Positions 37,753 through 46,953 of a DNA stretch of 64,000 bases are shown piece after piece. Each line of letters begins with the position of its first letter. The first letter of the stretch is position 1. The notes below the pieces were generated by a model. That model saw only the letters and a program-made list of their open reading frames with translations. It had not been told where the DNA came from and made no database searches. Both the position numbers and the translations under genes were made by a program. This DNA comes from SBBG01 sp033717875 (GTDB lineage Bacteria > Pseudomonadota > Gammaproteobacteria > Ga0077554 > Ga007554): the NCBI GenBank assembly GCA_033717875.1, contig JADDKJ010000008.1, positions 1 through 64,000 of the forward strand, given 5' to 3'.

Positions 37753-37772
37753 TGTAAGATTTTCCGACAAAG
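37753..37772. promoter_or_regulatory. Upstream activator-like repeat, copy 2
   Basis: TGTAAGATTTTCCGACAAAG matches copy 1 at 16 of 20 positions in the same orientation, 112 bp away. It also lies near the end of ptsP, so it does not obviously serve that gene. Confidence 0.55.
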
Positions 37773-37813
37773 AACGATGGGGTTGCGCGGTCAAGCCGCG
37801 AAGTATCGCACTA

Positions 37814-40114
37814 TCAATAACCGACGGTGGTGTGGCTTGCGGGCTGCGTGCCGCCCCGTACCAAGCCACCCAAGCCCGCTTCCATTAGGCGCTCGTTGAC
37901 GCGGGCGCGGATGGCGGCGGGATGTTCCAGGGTGAGGGCCTCATTGAGGATGTCGCGCGCCTGGGCGCGGCTGAAGTTGCGGATGACCCATTTGACACGC
38001 GGCAGGCTGGAGGCGCTCATGCTCAGGCTGTCGATGCCCATGCCGACCAGCAGTAGCGCCGCGGCGGGGTCGCCGGCCATTTCGCCGCATACGCTGACGG
38101 GTTTGTTTTGTCGGTGCGCGCCTTCGATCACTTGCATCGCGGCATGGAGCACGGCGGGATGCAGTGAGTCGTAAAGACCGGCGACGCGGGCGTTGTTGCG
38201 GTCTACCGCCAGCAGGTATTGGGTGAGGTCGTTGCTGCCGATGGAGAGGAAGTCGACGCGCCGCGCCAGGGACTCGGCCTGGTATACCGCGGAAGGCACC
38301 TCCACCATGACACCGATGCGCGGCCGCGCGATGGTTTCGCCGCTTTCGGTTACGTCACGCCAGGCGCGTTCCAGCAGGGCAAGGGTGTCGTCGATCTCGG
38401 TGACGCTGCTGATCATCGGCAGCAGCAGATTCAGGTTGTCGAGTCCACTGCTGGCGCGCAGCATGGCACGCAGTTGCACGAGGAAGATTTCCGGGTGGTC
38501 GAGGGTGATGCGTATGCCGCGCCAGCCGAGGAAGGGGTTGTCCTCCTCAATAGGGAAGTAGGGCAGCTCCTTGTCGCCGCCCACGTCGAGCGTGCGCAGC
38601 GTCACCGGCCGCGGGGCGTAGGATTCCAGCACTTGGCGGTAGACGCGACGCTGTTCCTCTTCGCTGGGAAAGTGCGGGCGGACCATGAACGGAATTTCGG
38701 TGCGGTACAGGCCGATGCCTTCCGCGCCGCTGTTGAGCGAGGAGGCGATATCGGCCAGGAGTCCGGTATTGGCATAGAGCGGGATGTGCGCGCCGTCGGT
38801 GGTCATCGCAGGCTGGTCGCGCAACTCCGCAAGGCCAGCGGTCAGCTCCGCTTCTTCGCGTTCCAGGCGGGCGAATTCGGCGCGCAGGCCGGCGGAGGGT
38901 TGGATGAATAATCGGCCCAGATGCCCGTCGACGATCATTTCCTGGCCATCGAGTCGCGCCACGGGCAGATCATCCGCGCCGACCACGGCGGGGACGCCGA
39001 GCGCGCGCGCCAGGATGGCGACGTGCGAGGAGCTGGAGCCACGCGCCGACACCACGCCCGCGAGTTTTTCGTGCGGCACTTCGGCGAGCGTGGTGGCGGT
39101 GATCTCTTCGCCGATCAGAATGGTTTTGTCGGGATAGGGCGGCTGGTTGCGCTTGCCCTTTTGCAGGCAGACCAGGATGCGCCGTCCCAGGTCGCGGATG
39201 TCTTCGGCGCGCTCGCGGATGTAAGGGTCGTCCATCTCGTCGAAGATGCGTGCGTGTTCGTTGACCGTTTCGCGCAACGCTCCGGAGGCCCAGCTTCCCT
39301 GACGGATGCGTTCGACGGTTTTGTCCACCAGGCTGTCGCTGCCCAGCATGAGGCGGTAGGCGTCGAACAGGGCGCGGTCCTCGGCGCGCAGCACCGGATT
39401 CAGGCGTTCGCTGAGGGCCTGGATGTCGGTCTGCACCGCCATTACAGCTGCCATGAAGGTGGCGACCTCGGTTTCTATGTTGTCCGTGGTGACTTTGCGG
39501 TCCGGCACGGCATCCAGATCGGCCGGCGGATAGACCACCATCGCGGTGCCCACCGCCACGCCGGGTGCGCCGGGCAGGCCGTCGATATAACGGGTTTCAT
39601 CACCGCTTGTGCCGCGCAGACCGTCGATGCCGCCGCTGGCTTCGGCGTGGGCGATGGCGCCGGAGAGCTGGGCGGCGACGGTTACCAGAAAAGCGACCTC
39701 ATCCTCATCGAAACGCCGCCGCGCGCGCTGGCGGATGACCAGTACGCCCAGCACCTTGCGATGGTGGATGATCGGTACGCCGAGGAAGGCGTGAAGGCGC
39801 TCTTCGCCGGTTTCGGCGATGAAGCGGTAACGCGGATGATCGGGGGCGTTGTCGAGGTTCAGCGGTTCGGCCGTTTCAGCGATCACACCGATCAATCCTT
39901 CGCCTCGCGCCAGGCGCGCCACGCCGATGGCGGCGGGGTTGAGGCCGTCGCTCGCCATCAGTACGAAGTGTTGGGTGTGGGGGGCGGCGAGAAAGACCGA
40001 GCAGGTTTCGACCGCCACCGCCTGCTTGACGCGCTTGACCATGATGGCAAGGGCTTGTGGCAGGTTCTGGGCGGCGTTGACTTCCTGGATGATGCGGCGC
40101 AGTGTGTTGAGCAT
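37814..40114 (-). CDS. ptsP: Phosphoenolpyruvate-protein phosphotransferase PtsP (EI-Ntr)
   Basis: 766 residues. N-terminal GAF domain (about 1-150) typical of EI-Ntr, then PEP-utilising enzyme I domains: phospho-histidine segment ARGSSSSHVAILARALGVPA, GIGLYRTEIPFMVR, DVGGDKELPYFP, and the C-terminal catalytic Cys in VSVCGEMAGDP. It starts the nitrogen-related phosphotransfer chain (NPr, EIIA-Ntr), where GAF senses glutamine. It lies 9 bp downstream of rppH, the standard gammaproteobacterial pairing. Confidence 0.96.
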   Translation of the reverse strand: MLNTLRRIIQEVNAAQNLPQALAIMVKRVKQAVAVETCSVFLAAPHTQHFVLMASDGLNPAAIGVARLARGEGLIGVIAETAEPLNLDNAPDHPRYRFIAETGEERLHAFLGVPIIHHRKVLGVLVIRQRARRRFDEDEVAFLVTVAAQLSGAIAHAEASGGIDGLRGTSGDETRYIDGLPGAPGVAVGTAMVVYPPADLDAVPDRKVTTDNIETEVATFMAAVMAVQTDIQALSERLNPVLRAEDRALFDAYRLMLGSDSLVDKTVERIRQGSWASGALRETVNEHARIFDEMDDPYIRERAEDIRDLGRRILVCLQKGKRNQPPYPDKTILIGEEITATTLAEVPHEKLAGVVSARGSSSSHVAILARALGVPAVVGADDLPVARLDGQEMIVDGHLGRLFIQPSAGLRAEFARLEREEAELTAGLAELRDQPAMTTDGAHIPLYANTGLLADIASSLNSGAEGIGLYRTEIPFMVRPHFPSEEEQRRVYRQVLESYAPRPVTLRTLDVGGDKELPYFPIEEDNPFLGWRGIRITLDHPEIFLVQLRAMLRASSGLDNLNLLLPMISSVTEIDDTLALLERAWRDVTESGETIARPRIGVMVEVPSAVYQAESLARRVDFLSIGSNDLTQYLLAVDRNNARVAGLYDSLHPAVLHAAMQVIEGAHRQNKPVSVCGEMAGDPAAALLLVGMGIDSLSMSASSLPRVKWVIRNFSRAQARDILNEALTLEHPAAIRARVNERLMEAGLGGLVRGGTQPASHTTVGY

Positions 40115-40123
40115 GCGGGAGGT

Positions 40124-40660
40124 TTACCGTCCCGCGATCTTCTGCTGCGCCTCGCGCGGAGTCATCGATCTCCGTTGAAGGTTTCTCTGCTGATTGACCA
40201 GGGGCGCCAGCTCGCTCAGGGCGCGCTGATAGACCTGGCGTTTGAAGGGTACGATCTCGCGCAGTGGATGCCAGTAGTGCACCCAGCGCCAGCAATCGAA
40301 TTCGGGTTTTTCGTTGAGGTCGAGTCTGACGCTGCTCTCGTCGCCGATCAGGCGCAGCATGTACCAGATCTGTTTCTGGCCGATGCACAACGGTTTGCAG
40401 CCATGGCGGATCAGGCGCGGTGGCAGCCGGTAACGCAGCCAGTCGCGGGTATGGCCGATGATCTCGATGTTGGCGGCGCACAGGCCGATTTCTTCGTGCA
40501 GCTCGCGGTACATGGCCTCTTCCGGGGACTCATGCGCGCGGATGCCGCCCTGCGGGAATTGCCACGCGTCCTGACCGATACGGCGGGCCCAAAGTACCCG
40601 GCCTGTATCGTTACTCAGGATAATCCCGACGTTGGGTCTGTAACCGTCTCTGTCAATCAC
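40124..40660 (-). CDS. rppH: RNA pyrophosphohydrolase
   Basis: 178 residues from GTG 40660 ([19 protein letters not shown] matches the E. coli N-terminus). The Nudix box begins [20 protein letters not shown] and ends IG. It removes pyrophosphate from 5' mRNA ends and triggers decay. Longer in-frame starts add 22 non-conserved residues. Confidence 0.95.
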   Translation of the reverse strand: MIDRDGYRPNVGIILSNDTGRVLWARRIGQDAWQFPQGGIRAHESPEEAMYRELHEEIGLCAANIEIIGHTRDWLRYRLPPRLIRHGCKPLCIGQKQIWYMLRLIGDESSVRLDLNEKPEFDCWRWVHYWHPLREIVPFKRQVYQRALSELAPLVNQQRNLQRRSMTPREAQQKIAGR

Positions 40661-40842
40661 GTGGCTGGACTTTTTAACAAATCTTACATATTTGACATTC
40701 TTCCATAAATAGAGTGCCTTAGGCAAATATCAAATTCACAAATTTTCGCGCAATCAATACCCTGCTTTCTTCGGTTGACGCGTCTTTTTTATGTATAATT
40801 CCATGCCATTGTTTTTAAAAGTAATGCACTGAGGATTTGATT

Positions 40843-41496
40843 TTGAATCTGGCAATTTTCGATCTGGACAATACCCTGCTGGGGGGCGATAGCGATTACC
40901 TGTGGGGACGTTTCCTGGTGGAGCAGGGCATCGTCGATGGTGAAAACTACGAGCGGGAAAACCGGCGCTATTACGAGGAATACAAGGTCGGCACGCTCGA
41001 TATTTATGAATTTCTCCGTTTTTCGCTGGCTCCATTGTCCGAACACAGTGTCGAAACGCTGTGCGCCTGGCGCGCGCTGTTCATGAAGGAAAAGATTGCA
41101 CCGATCATGCTGCCCGCGGCGCGCGAGTTGCTGGAGCGGCACCGCGCGCAGGGACATACCTTGCTGATCATCACCGCCACCAATTCTTTCGTCACCGCGC
41201 CGATTGCCAAGGCGCTGGGCGTGGAACACCTCATCGCCACCGAGCCGGAGATGAAAGCTGGCCGCTACACCGGCAACGTCGCCGGCACGCCGAGCTTCCG
41301 CGAAGGCAAGGTGGTCCGCCTGGAGGAATGGCTCAGGCACAAGGGCTGGAATCTGGCGTCGAGCTGGTTTTACAGCGATTCGCACAATGACCTGCCGCTG
41401 CTCGAAATGGCGACCCATCCGGTGGCGGTGGATCCCGACGATACCCTCGCCGAGCACGCCCGGCTGCGTGGCTGGCCGGTTATTAGTCTGCGGTAA
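40843..41496 (+). CDS. HAD-IB family phosphatase (SerB-like hydrolase)
   Basis: About 217 residues. Motif I FDLDNTLLGGDSD (nucleophile and acid/base Asp), motif II ITATNSF, motif III/IV with Lys and YSDSHNDLPLLEMA. It belongs to the HAD-IB group with phosphoserine phosphatase-like members; the substrate is not determined. The likely start is TTG 40843, 8 bp after GAGGA; TTG 40837 is also in frame. It is 8 bp upstream of an ABC permease. Confidence 0.85.
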   Translation: MNLAIFDLDNTLLGGDSDYLWGRFLVEQGIVDGENYERENRRYYEEYKVGTLDIYEFLRFSLAPLSEHSVETLCAWRALFMKEKIAPIMLPAARELLERHRAQGHTLLIITATNSFVTAPIAKALGVEHLIATEPEMKAGRYTGNVAGTPSFREGKVVRLEEWLRHKGWNLASSWFYSDSHNDLPLLEMATHPVAVDPDDTLAEHARLRGWPVISLR

Positions 41497-41503
41497 TGTC
41501 GTA

Positions 41504-42475
41504 ATGCGCCCGTCCTGGTGGCTGCTGGCGGGATTGCTGCTGTTATCGGTGGCGAGTCTCATCTTCGCCCTGGCGGCCGGCAGTGTGACCATCGCCTGGC
41601 CCGAGTTGTGGGCTATAGTCAACGGCGGTGAAGAGGGGTTAGGCAGAAGTCTGGTGCTGGAGCTGCGGTTGCCGCGCGCGCTGGCGGCCTTCGCCACCGG
41701 CGGTATGCTGGCCTTGGCCGGCGCGCTGATGCAGGTGTTGCTGCGCAATCCGCTTGCCGATCCCTATATCCTCGGCATCTCCGGCGGCGCGGCGGTGGGG
41801 GCGCTGTTGACCATGCTGCTTGGCGCGGGCGGGATGTGGCTGACCGGCAGCGCCTTCGGTGGCGCGCTGCTTTCGATGCTGCTGGTGTTCGCCCTGGCGC
41901 ACGGGCGTGGTAGTTGGACCGCCACCCGTTTGCTGCTGACCGGCGTGGTGGTGGCGGCGGGCTGGGGCGCGCTGATCAGCCTGATCCTCTCCCTCAGTCC
42001 CGATGCCCAATTGCGCGGCATGCTGTTCTGGCTGATGGGCGATCTCAGCCACGCCGACGACCCCTGGCCGGGCCTGCTGGTGCTCGCTTTGGGGCTGGGG
42101 CTGAGCCTGCCGCTGGCGCGTAATCTCAACGTGTTGTCGCGCGGCGAGTTACAGGCCGGGGCGCTGGGTGTGGCGGTCGGGCCGCTGCGTGTGCGGGTCT
42201 ACCTCATCGCCTCGCTGCTCACCGCCGTGGCGGTGACGACGGCGGGCAGTGTCGGTTTCGTCGGTCTGATCGTGCCACATCTATTGCGGCTGGTTCTCGG
42301 CAATGACCAGCGTCTGTTGCTCCCCGCCAGCGCGCTGCTCGGCGGCAGCCTGCTCACTCTCGCCGACACCCTGGCGCGCACCGTCGCCGCCCCGCAGCAA
42401 TTGCCGGTGGGCGTGATCACCGCGTTGCTCGGTGTGCCGGTGTTTCTCTATTTGCTGAGCCGGAGTCATCGATGA
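41504..42475 (+). CDS. FecCD/BtuC-type ABC transporter permease
   Basis: 323 residues with about nine to ten membrane helices and the family segments LELRLPRALAAFATGGMLAL, QVLLRNPLADPYILGISGG and VGFVGLIVPHLLRLVLG. Such permeases import vitamin B12 or ferric siderophores. It overlaps the ATPase gene (ATGA). No periplasmic binding protein or TonB receptor is adjacent, so the substrate cannot be assigned. Confidence 0.88.
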   Translation: MRPSWWLLAGLLLLSVASLIFALAAGSVTIAWPELWAIVNGGEEGLGRSLVLELRLPRALAAFATGGMLALAGALMQVLLRNPLADPYILGISGGAAVGALLTMLLGAGGMWLTGSAFGGALLSMLLVFALAHGRGSWTATRLLLTGVVVAAGWGALISLILSLSPDAQLRGMLFWLMGDLSHADDPWPGLLVLALGLGLSLPLARNLNVLSRGELQAGALGVAVGPLRVRVYLIASLLTAVAVTTAGSVGFVGLIVPHLLRLVLGNDQRLLLPASALLGGSLLTLADTLARTVAAPQQLPVGVITALLGVPVFLYLLSRSHR

Positions 42476-43242
42476 CGGCGCTGCTGCAAACCCGCGGCCT
42501 GGAGGTCGCCATTGCCGGCAAGTGCATCTGCCGCGGCTTCGATCTTGCCATCGAGCGCGGGCAGTGCTGGGGGATGCTGGGGCGCAATGGCATCGGCAAG
42601 ACCACCTTGCTGCATACGTTGGCCGGCCTGCGCGCACCTTTGGCGGGGGCGACTTTACTTGAAGGTGTGACACTCGACACGCTGCCGCGGCGCCGCATCG
42701 CCCAGTCCATTGGCGTGCTGTTCCAGCACAGCGAAGATCCGTTTCCCGGCACAGTGCTGGAAACGGTGTTGATCGGACGCCACCCTTATCTGGCCGCCTG
42801 GCAGTGGGAAGGCGCGGAAGACCGGCGGCGCGCGCAGCAGGCCCTCGCCGCCGTTGGCATGGAAGAGATGATGGATCGCCAGGTGGCGACGCTCTCGGGC
42901 GGCGAACGTCAGCGTCTCGCCATCGCCACCCTGCTGATTCAAGAGCCGCGCTTGATGCTGCTCGACGAACCCGCCAACCACCTCGACCTGCACCACCAGA
43001 TCGCCATCCTCGATCTGCTGGCCGGCCAAGTACGCGATGAGGGGCGGGCGTTGCTGATGATCGGGCATGACCTCAATCTCACGGCGCGTTATTGCGATCA
43101 TGCGCTATTGCTGTTCGGCGAGGGCGAAACCTTGTGCGGTGAGGTGGCCGAGGTGTTGACGGAAAGCCATCTGGAGCGGCTTTATGGGCATCCCATCCGG
43201 TGTGCGGAGGTGAAAGGGAGGCGGGTTTTTGTGGCAGGGTGA
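42472..43242 (+). CDS. FecE/BtuD-type ABC transporter ATP-binding protein
   Basis: 256 residues. Walker A GRNGIGKTTLL, signature LSGGERQRLAIA, Walker B LMLLDEPANHLD, and the switch His in LMIGHDLN. Partner of the preceding permease; together they form the inner-membrane part of a cobalamin- or iron-chelate importer. Confidence 0.9.
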   Translation: MTALLQTRGLEVAIAGKCICRGFDLAIERGQCWGMLGRNGIGKTTLLHTLAGLRAPLAGATLLEGVTLDTLPRRRIAQSIGVLFQHSEDPFPGTVLETVLIGRHPYLAAWQWEGAEDRRRAQQALAAVGMEEMMDRQVATLSGGERQRLAIATLLIQEPRLMLLDEPANHLDLHHQIAILDLLAGQVRDEGRALLMIGHDLNLTARYCDHALLLFGEGETLCGEVAEVLTESHLERLYGHPIRCAEVKGRRVFVAG

Positions 43243-43257
43243 CTCTGGGAGCGGCAG

Positions 43258-43290
43258 AAAACTCCAGGATGGAATTATTCAGCGCTTCCT
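43258..43290. repeat. 33-bp dispersed repeat, copy 1
   Basis: AAAACTCCAGGATGGAATTA and the following 13 bp differ from 59210-59242 at only three positions. It lies just after an ABC ATPase gene and before a long hairpin. Confidence 0.7.
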
Positions 43291-43346
43291 ACAGAGGACG
43301 CAAAGAAAGTCAATTTGAAAAACGCTGCGTTCTTTGCGTCCTCTGT
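43291..43346. terminator. Long hairpin between the ABC ATPase and pilT
   Basis: ACAGAGGACGCAAAGAA pairs perfectly (17 bp) with TTCTTTGCGTCCTCTGT around a 22-nt loop. It lies between two convergent genes. No T-run follows, so termination is only likely. Confidence 0.5.
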
Positions 43347-43358
43347 GGCCCAATCTGA

Positions 43359-44396
<1,038 letters not shown>

Positions 44397-44466
44397 CGTG
44401 TGATCTCCAAGCGAAGGGGAAGGATGCAAACATTAGCGGCACACCGCGTTGTTTTTTGAGATAAGA

Positions 44467-45180
44467 ATGAATACACAGCCGGCAGATTCGATACAGGCGC
44501 GCCTGAATGCGGTGCGCGCGCATATCGCCTCGGCGGAACATCAATATGGCCGCGCGCCCGGTTCGGTGACGCTGTTGGCGGTGAGCAAGACATGGCCGGT
44601 GGCCGACATTCTCGCTGCCGTGGATGCCGGTCAAGCTTGTTTTGGTGAAAGTTATCTCCAGGAGGCTGTGCCGAAAATCGAGGCGCTGGCCGGCAAGGGG
44701 ATCGAGTGGCATTTCATCGGCCCCATTCAGTCCAATAAGACGAAGCCGATCGCCCTGCATTTCGATTGGGTCCACAGCATTGACAGGCTGAGCGTCGCGC
44801 AACGGCTGAACGATCAGCGTCCGCCCGAGCTGCCGCCGCTGCATGCCTGCTTGCAGGTCAATATCGGCAACGAGCCGCAAAAGGCGGGTGTCGGCCTGGC
44901 CGAGCTGCCCGCTCTGGCCGATGCCGTGGCCGTACTGCCGCGTCTGAGACTGCGCGGCTTGATGGCGATTCCGCCGCTGACGGATAATTTCAATACGCAG
45001 CGTCAGATATTCAGACGTGTGCGCGAGGCGCTGGAGAGGCTGAATGCGCGCGGTTTGAATCTCGATACCCTGTCGATGGGTATGTCCGGTGATTTGGAAG
45101 CGGCGATTGCCGAAGGCGCAACTATGGTGCGGATCGGCAGCGCGATTTTTGGATCAAGAGCACCTCTAAAAATCCGCTGA
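44467..45180 (+). CDS. yggS: YggS family pyridoxal phosphate homeostasis protein; end supplied by a MITE
   Basis: 237 residues. PLP-binding Lys in LLAVSKTWP, then WHFIGPIQSNKTKPI, LMAIPPLTD and LSMGMSGDLEAAIAEGATM. It controls PLP levels and keeps amino-acid pools balanced. The conserved core ends GSAIFGSR; the following APLKIR and the TGA stop are encoded by the terminal repeat of MITE copy C, so the natural last codons were replaced. Divergent from pilT, upstream of proC, the usual order. Confidence 0.93.
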   Translation: MNTQPADSIQARLNAVRAHIASAEHQYGRAPGSVTLLAVSKTWPVADILAAVDAGQACFGESYLQEAVPKIEALAGKGIEWHFIGPIQSNKTKPIALHFDWVHSIDRLSVAQRLNDQRPPELPPLHACLQVNIGNEPQKAGVGLAELPALADAVAVLPRLRLRGLMAIPPLTDNFNTQRQIFRRVREALERLNARGLNLDTLSMGMSGDLEAAIAEGATMVRIGSAIFGSRAPLKIR

Positions 45181-45297
45181 AGTCGCGATGGCCGCGTTGG
45201 AAATGCGTTCAAAATGCTCATGTACTACGTGTACACTCCGCTTTTTCACGCATTTCCGCCTTGCCCTCGCGCCTTGATCGAATTTTTAGAGATGCCC
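45160..45297 (+). repeat. MITE-like element, copy C
   Basis: 138 bp from GCACCTCTAAAAATCCGCTG to TTTTTAGAGATGCCC, same orientation as copy A, with CTCATGTACTACGTGTACAC in the middle. It overlaps the end of yggS and lies 16 bp before proC, so it separates two genes that are usually tightly coupled. Confidence 0.87.
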
Positions 45298-45313
45298 TAA
45301 GAAAGGAAAAGGT

Positions 45314-46147
45314 ATGACCGTCAAAAAAACCAGCACCATCGCCTTCGTCGGCGGAGGCAATATGGCGCGCAGCCTGATCGGCGGTCTGATCGCCGACGGC
45401 TATGACGCGCGGAACATCTGGGTTGCCGATCCCAATGAGGAGCAGCGCAATGCCTTGCGCCAGCGCTTTGCGGTACATGCGGTAACGGCAAATCAAAGGG
45501 CCATCGAGCAGGCCGAGGTGGTGATCCTTGCCGTGAAGCCGCAAGTCCTGAAAGAGGTTGCCGCTGATCTGGCGCAGGCTGTGCAACAGAGAAAACCGCT
45601 GGTGATATCGGTGGCGGCGGGTATCCGCACCGCGTCGCTGGAGACTTGGCTGGGCGGCGATCTGCCCATTGTGCGCACCATGCCCAACACCCCGGCGCTG
45701 GTCGGCAGCGGCGCCACGGCGCTGTATGCCAACGAGCATGTATCGCCGTCGCAGCGCAGCCTGGCGGAGTCGATCATGCGCGCCGTGGGCCTTGCGCTGT
45801 GGCTGGATGACGAGGCGCAGATGGATGCCGTCACCGCGTTATCGGGCTCGGGTCCGGCCTATTTCTTTCTGGTGATGGAGGCGATGGAAAACGCCGGGCG
45901 TGAACTCGGTCTGCCGCCCGAAACGGCCCGGCTCCTGACCCTGCAAACCGCTTTCGGCGCCGCCAAGATGGCGCTGGAAAGTAGCGACGATACGGCCATG
46001 CTGCGCGCGCGTGTCACTTCGCCGGGTGGTACGACGGAACGGGCTGTCCAGGTGTTGCAAGAGGGAAAGATCAAGGAATTGTTCGGCAAGGCGCTTGCCG
46101 CTGCGCAACAACGCTCGATCGAGCTTGCCGGGATGCTGGGAGAATAA
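45314..46147 (+). CDS. proC: Pyrroline-5-carboxylate reductase
   Basis: 277 residues. Rossmann motif IAFVGGGNMARSLIGGL binds NAD(P)H; the C-terminal signature VTSPGGTTERAVQVL is present, as is ALSGSGPAYFFLVMEAM. It makes proline from pyrroline-5-carboxylate. It follows MITE copy C, and AAAGGAAAAGGT precedes the ATG. Confidence 0.96.
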   Translation: MTVKKTSTIAFVGGGNMARSLIGGLIADGYDARNIWVADPNEEQRNALRQRFAVHAVTANQRAIEQAEVVILAVKPQVLKEVAADLAQAVQQRKPLVISVAAGIRTASLETWLGGDLPIVRTMPNTPALVGSGATALYANEHVSPSQRSLAESIMRAVGLALWLDDEAQMDAVTALSGSGPAYFFLVMEAMENAGRELGLPPETARLLTLQTAFGAAKMALESSDDTAMLRARVTSPGGTTERAVQVLQEGKIKELFGKALAAAQQRSIELAGMLGE

Positions 46148-46150
46148 CGC

Positions 46151-46726
46151 GTGGAAAATGCCTATCTGTCGGCGTCGGCAGTGTTTCTGGTCAAGACGCT
46201 GTTCGATCTGTATATCGGGGCGCTGCTGCTGCGTTTTCTGCTGCAACTGGTGCGCGCCGATTTTCGCAATCCGTTCAGCCAATTTCTGGTGAAAGCCACC
46301 AATCCCGTCGTGATTCCCTTGCGCCGTATCATCCCCGGCATGGGGGGTATGGATATGGCGTCGCTGCTCATGGCGCTCATGCTGCAAGCAGTGAAAATGC
46401 TGCTGCTTGCGGTGATCGCGGGTCGTTTGCCCTCGATCGCCGGCCTGCTGATCTTGTCCCTGGCCGACCTCACCGAATTACTGCTCACCTTGTATACCGC
46501 CACCCTCATCCTTCAGGTCATCCTGAGCTGGGTGGCGCAGGGCACGTACAATCCCCTCGCCAATGTGCTGCATTCGCTGAACGAGCCGCTGCTTTCGCCG
46601 GTGCGACGGCTGATACCCGCGATATCCGGCTTCGATCTGTCGCCCATCGGCGTGCTGATCGTGTTCCAGTTGCTCAGAATCCTGCTGGTCGCACCTCTGA
46701 CTGATTTCGGGCGCGGCCTGGGGTAA
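46151..46726 (+). CDS. yggT: YggT family membrane protein
   Basis: 191 residues: a duplicated YGGT unit, each with two membrane helices and the motif LVKATNPVVIPLRRIIPGM or LNEPLLSPVRRLIPAISGFD. The family has been linked to osmotic tolerance and cell-envelope organisation, without an established activity. It lies 3 bp after proC. Confidence 0.93.
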   Translation: MENAYLSASAVFLVKTLFDLYIGALLLRFLLQLVRADFRNPFSQFLVKATNPVVIPLRRIIPGMGGMDMASLLMALMLQAVKMLLLAVIAGRLPSIAGLLILSLADLTELLLTLYTATLILQVILSWVAQGTYNPLANVLHSLNEPLLSPVRRLIPAISGFDLSPIGVLIVFQLLRILLVAPLTDFGRGLG

Positions 46727-46953
46727 TGTCCGCGTCAGCCCTATGCCATCGCCGGGTGTGCGTAACCGTTTCCCCGGCGGATGGCAAAGCCAACACTCAT
46801 TTGATCGTATTTCCTGCCGATACATTCATCGATCCTGAAAAACAAACAGGTAGACTCCCAGGCTAAAGCCCGCCGCGAAACGACCGATACAGGGTTGGTG
46901 GGGTGGCATGGCCGGGTCATAGAGCTGGAATAATTGATTGATGTTCACAGGCA

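Noticed and set aside
38921..40708. 595-codon plus-strand frame opposite ptsP and rppH
   Set aside because: It crosses two well-recognised minus-strand genes and its translation matches nothing; a shadow frame.
46727..46953. Possible riboswitch-like stretch before the dynamin-like gene (GGATGGCAAAGCC)
   Set aside because: It resembles a fragment of a GEMM (c-di-GMP) motif, but the conserved core and helices cannot be drawn.
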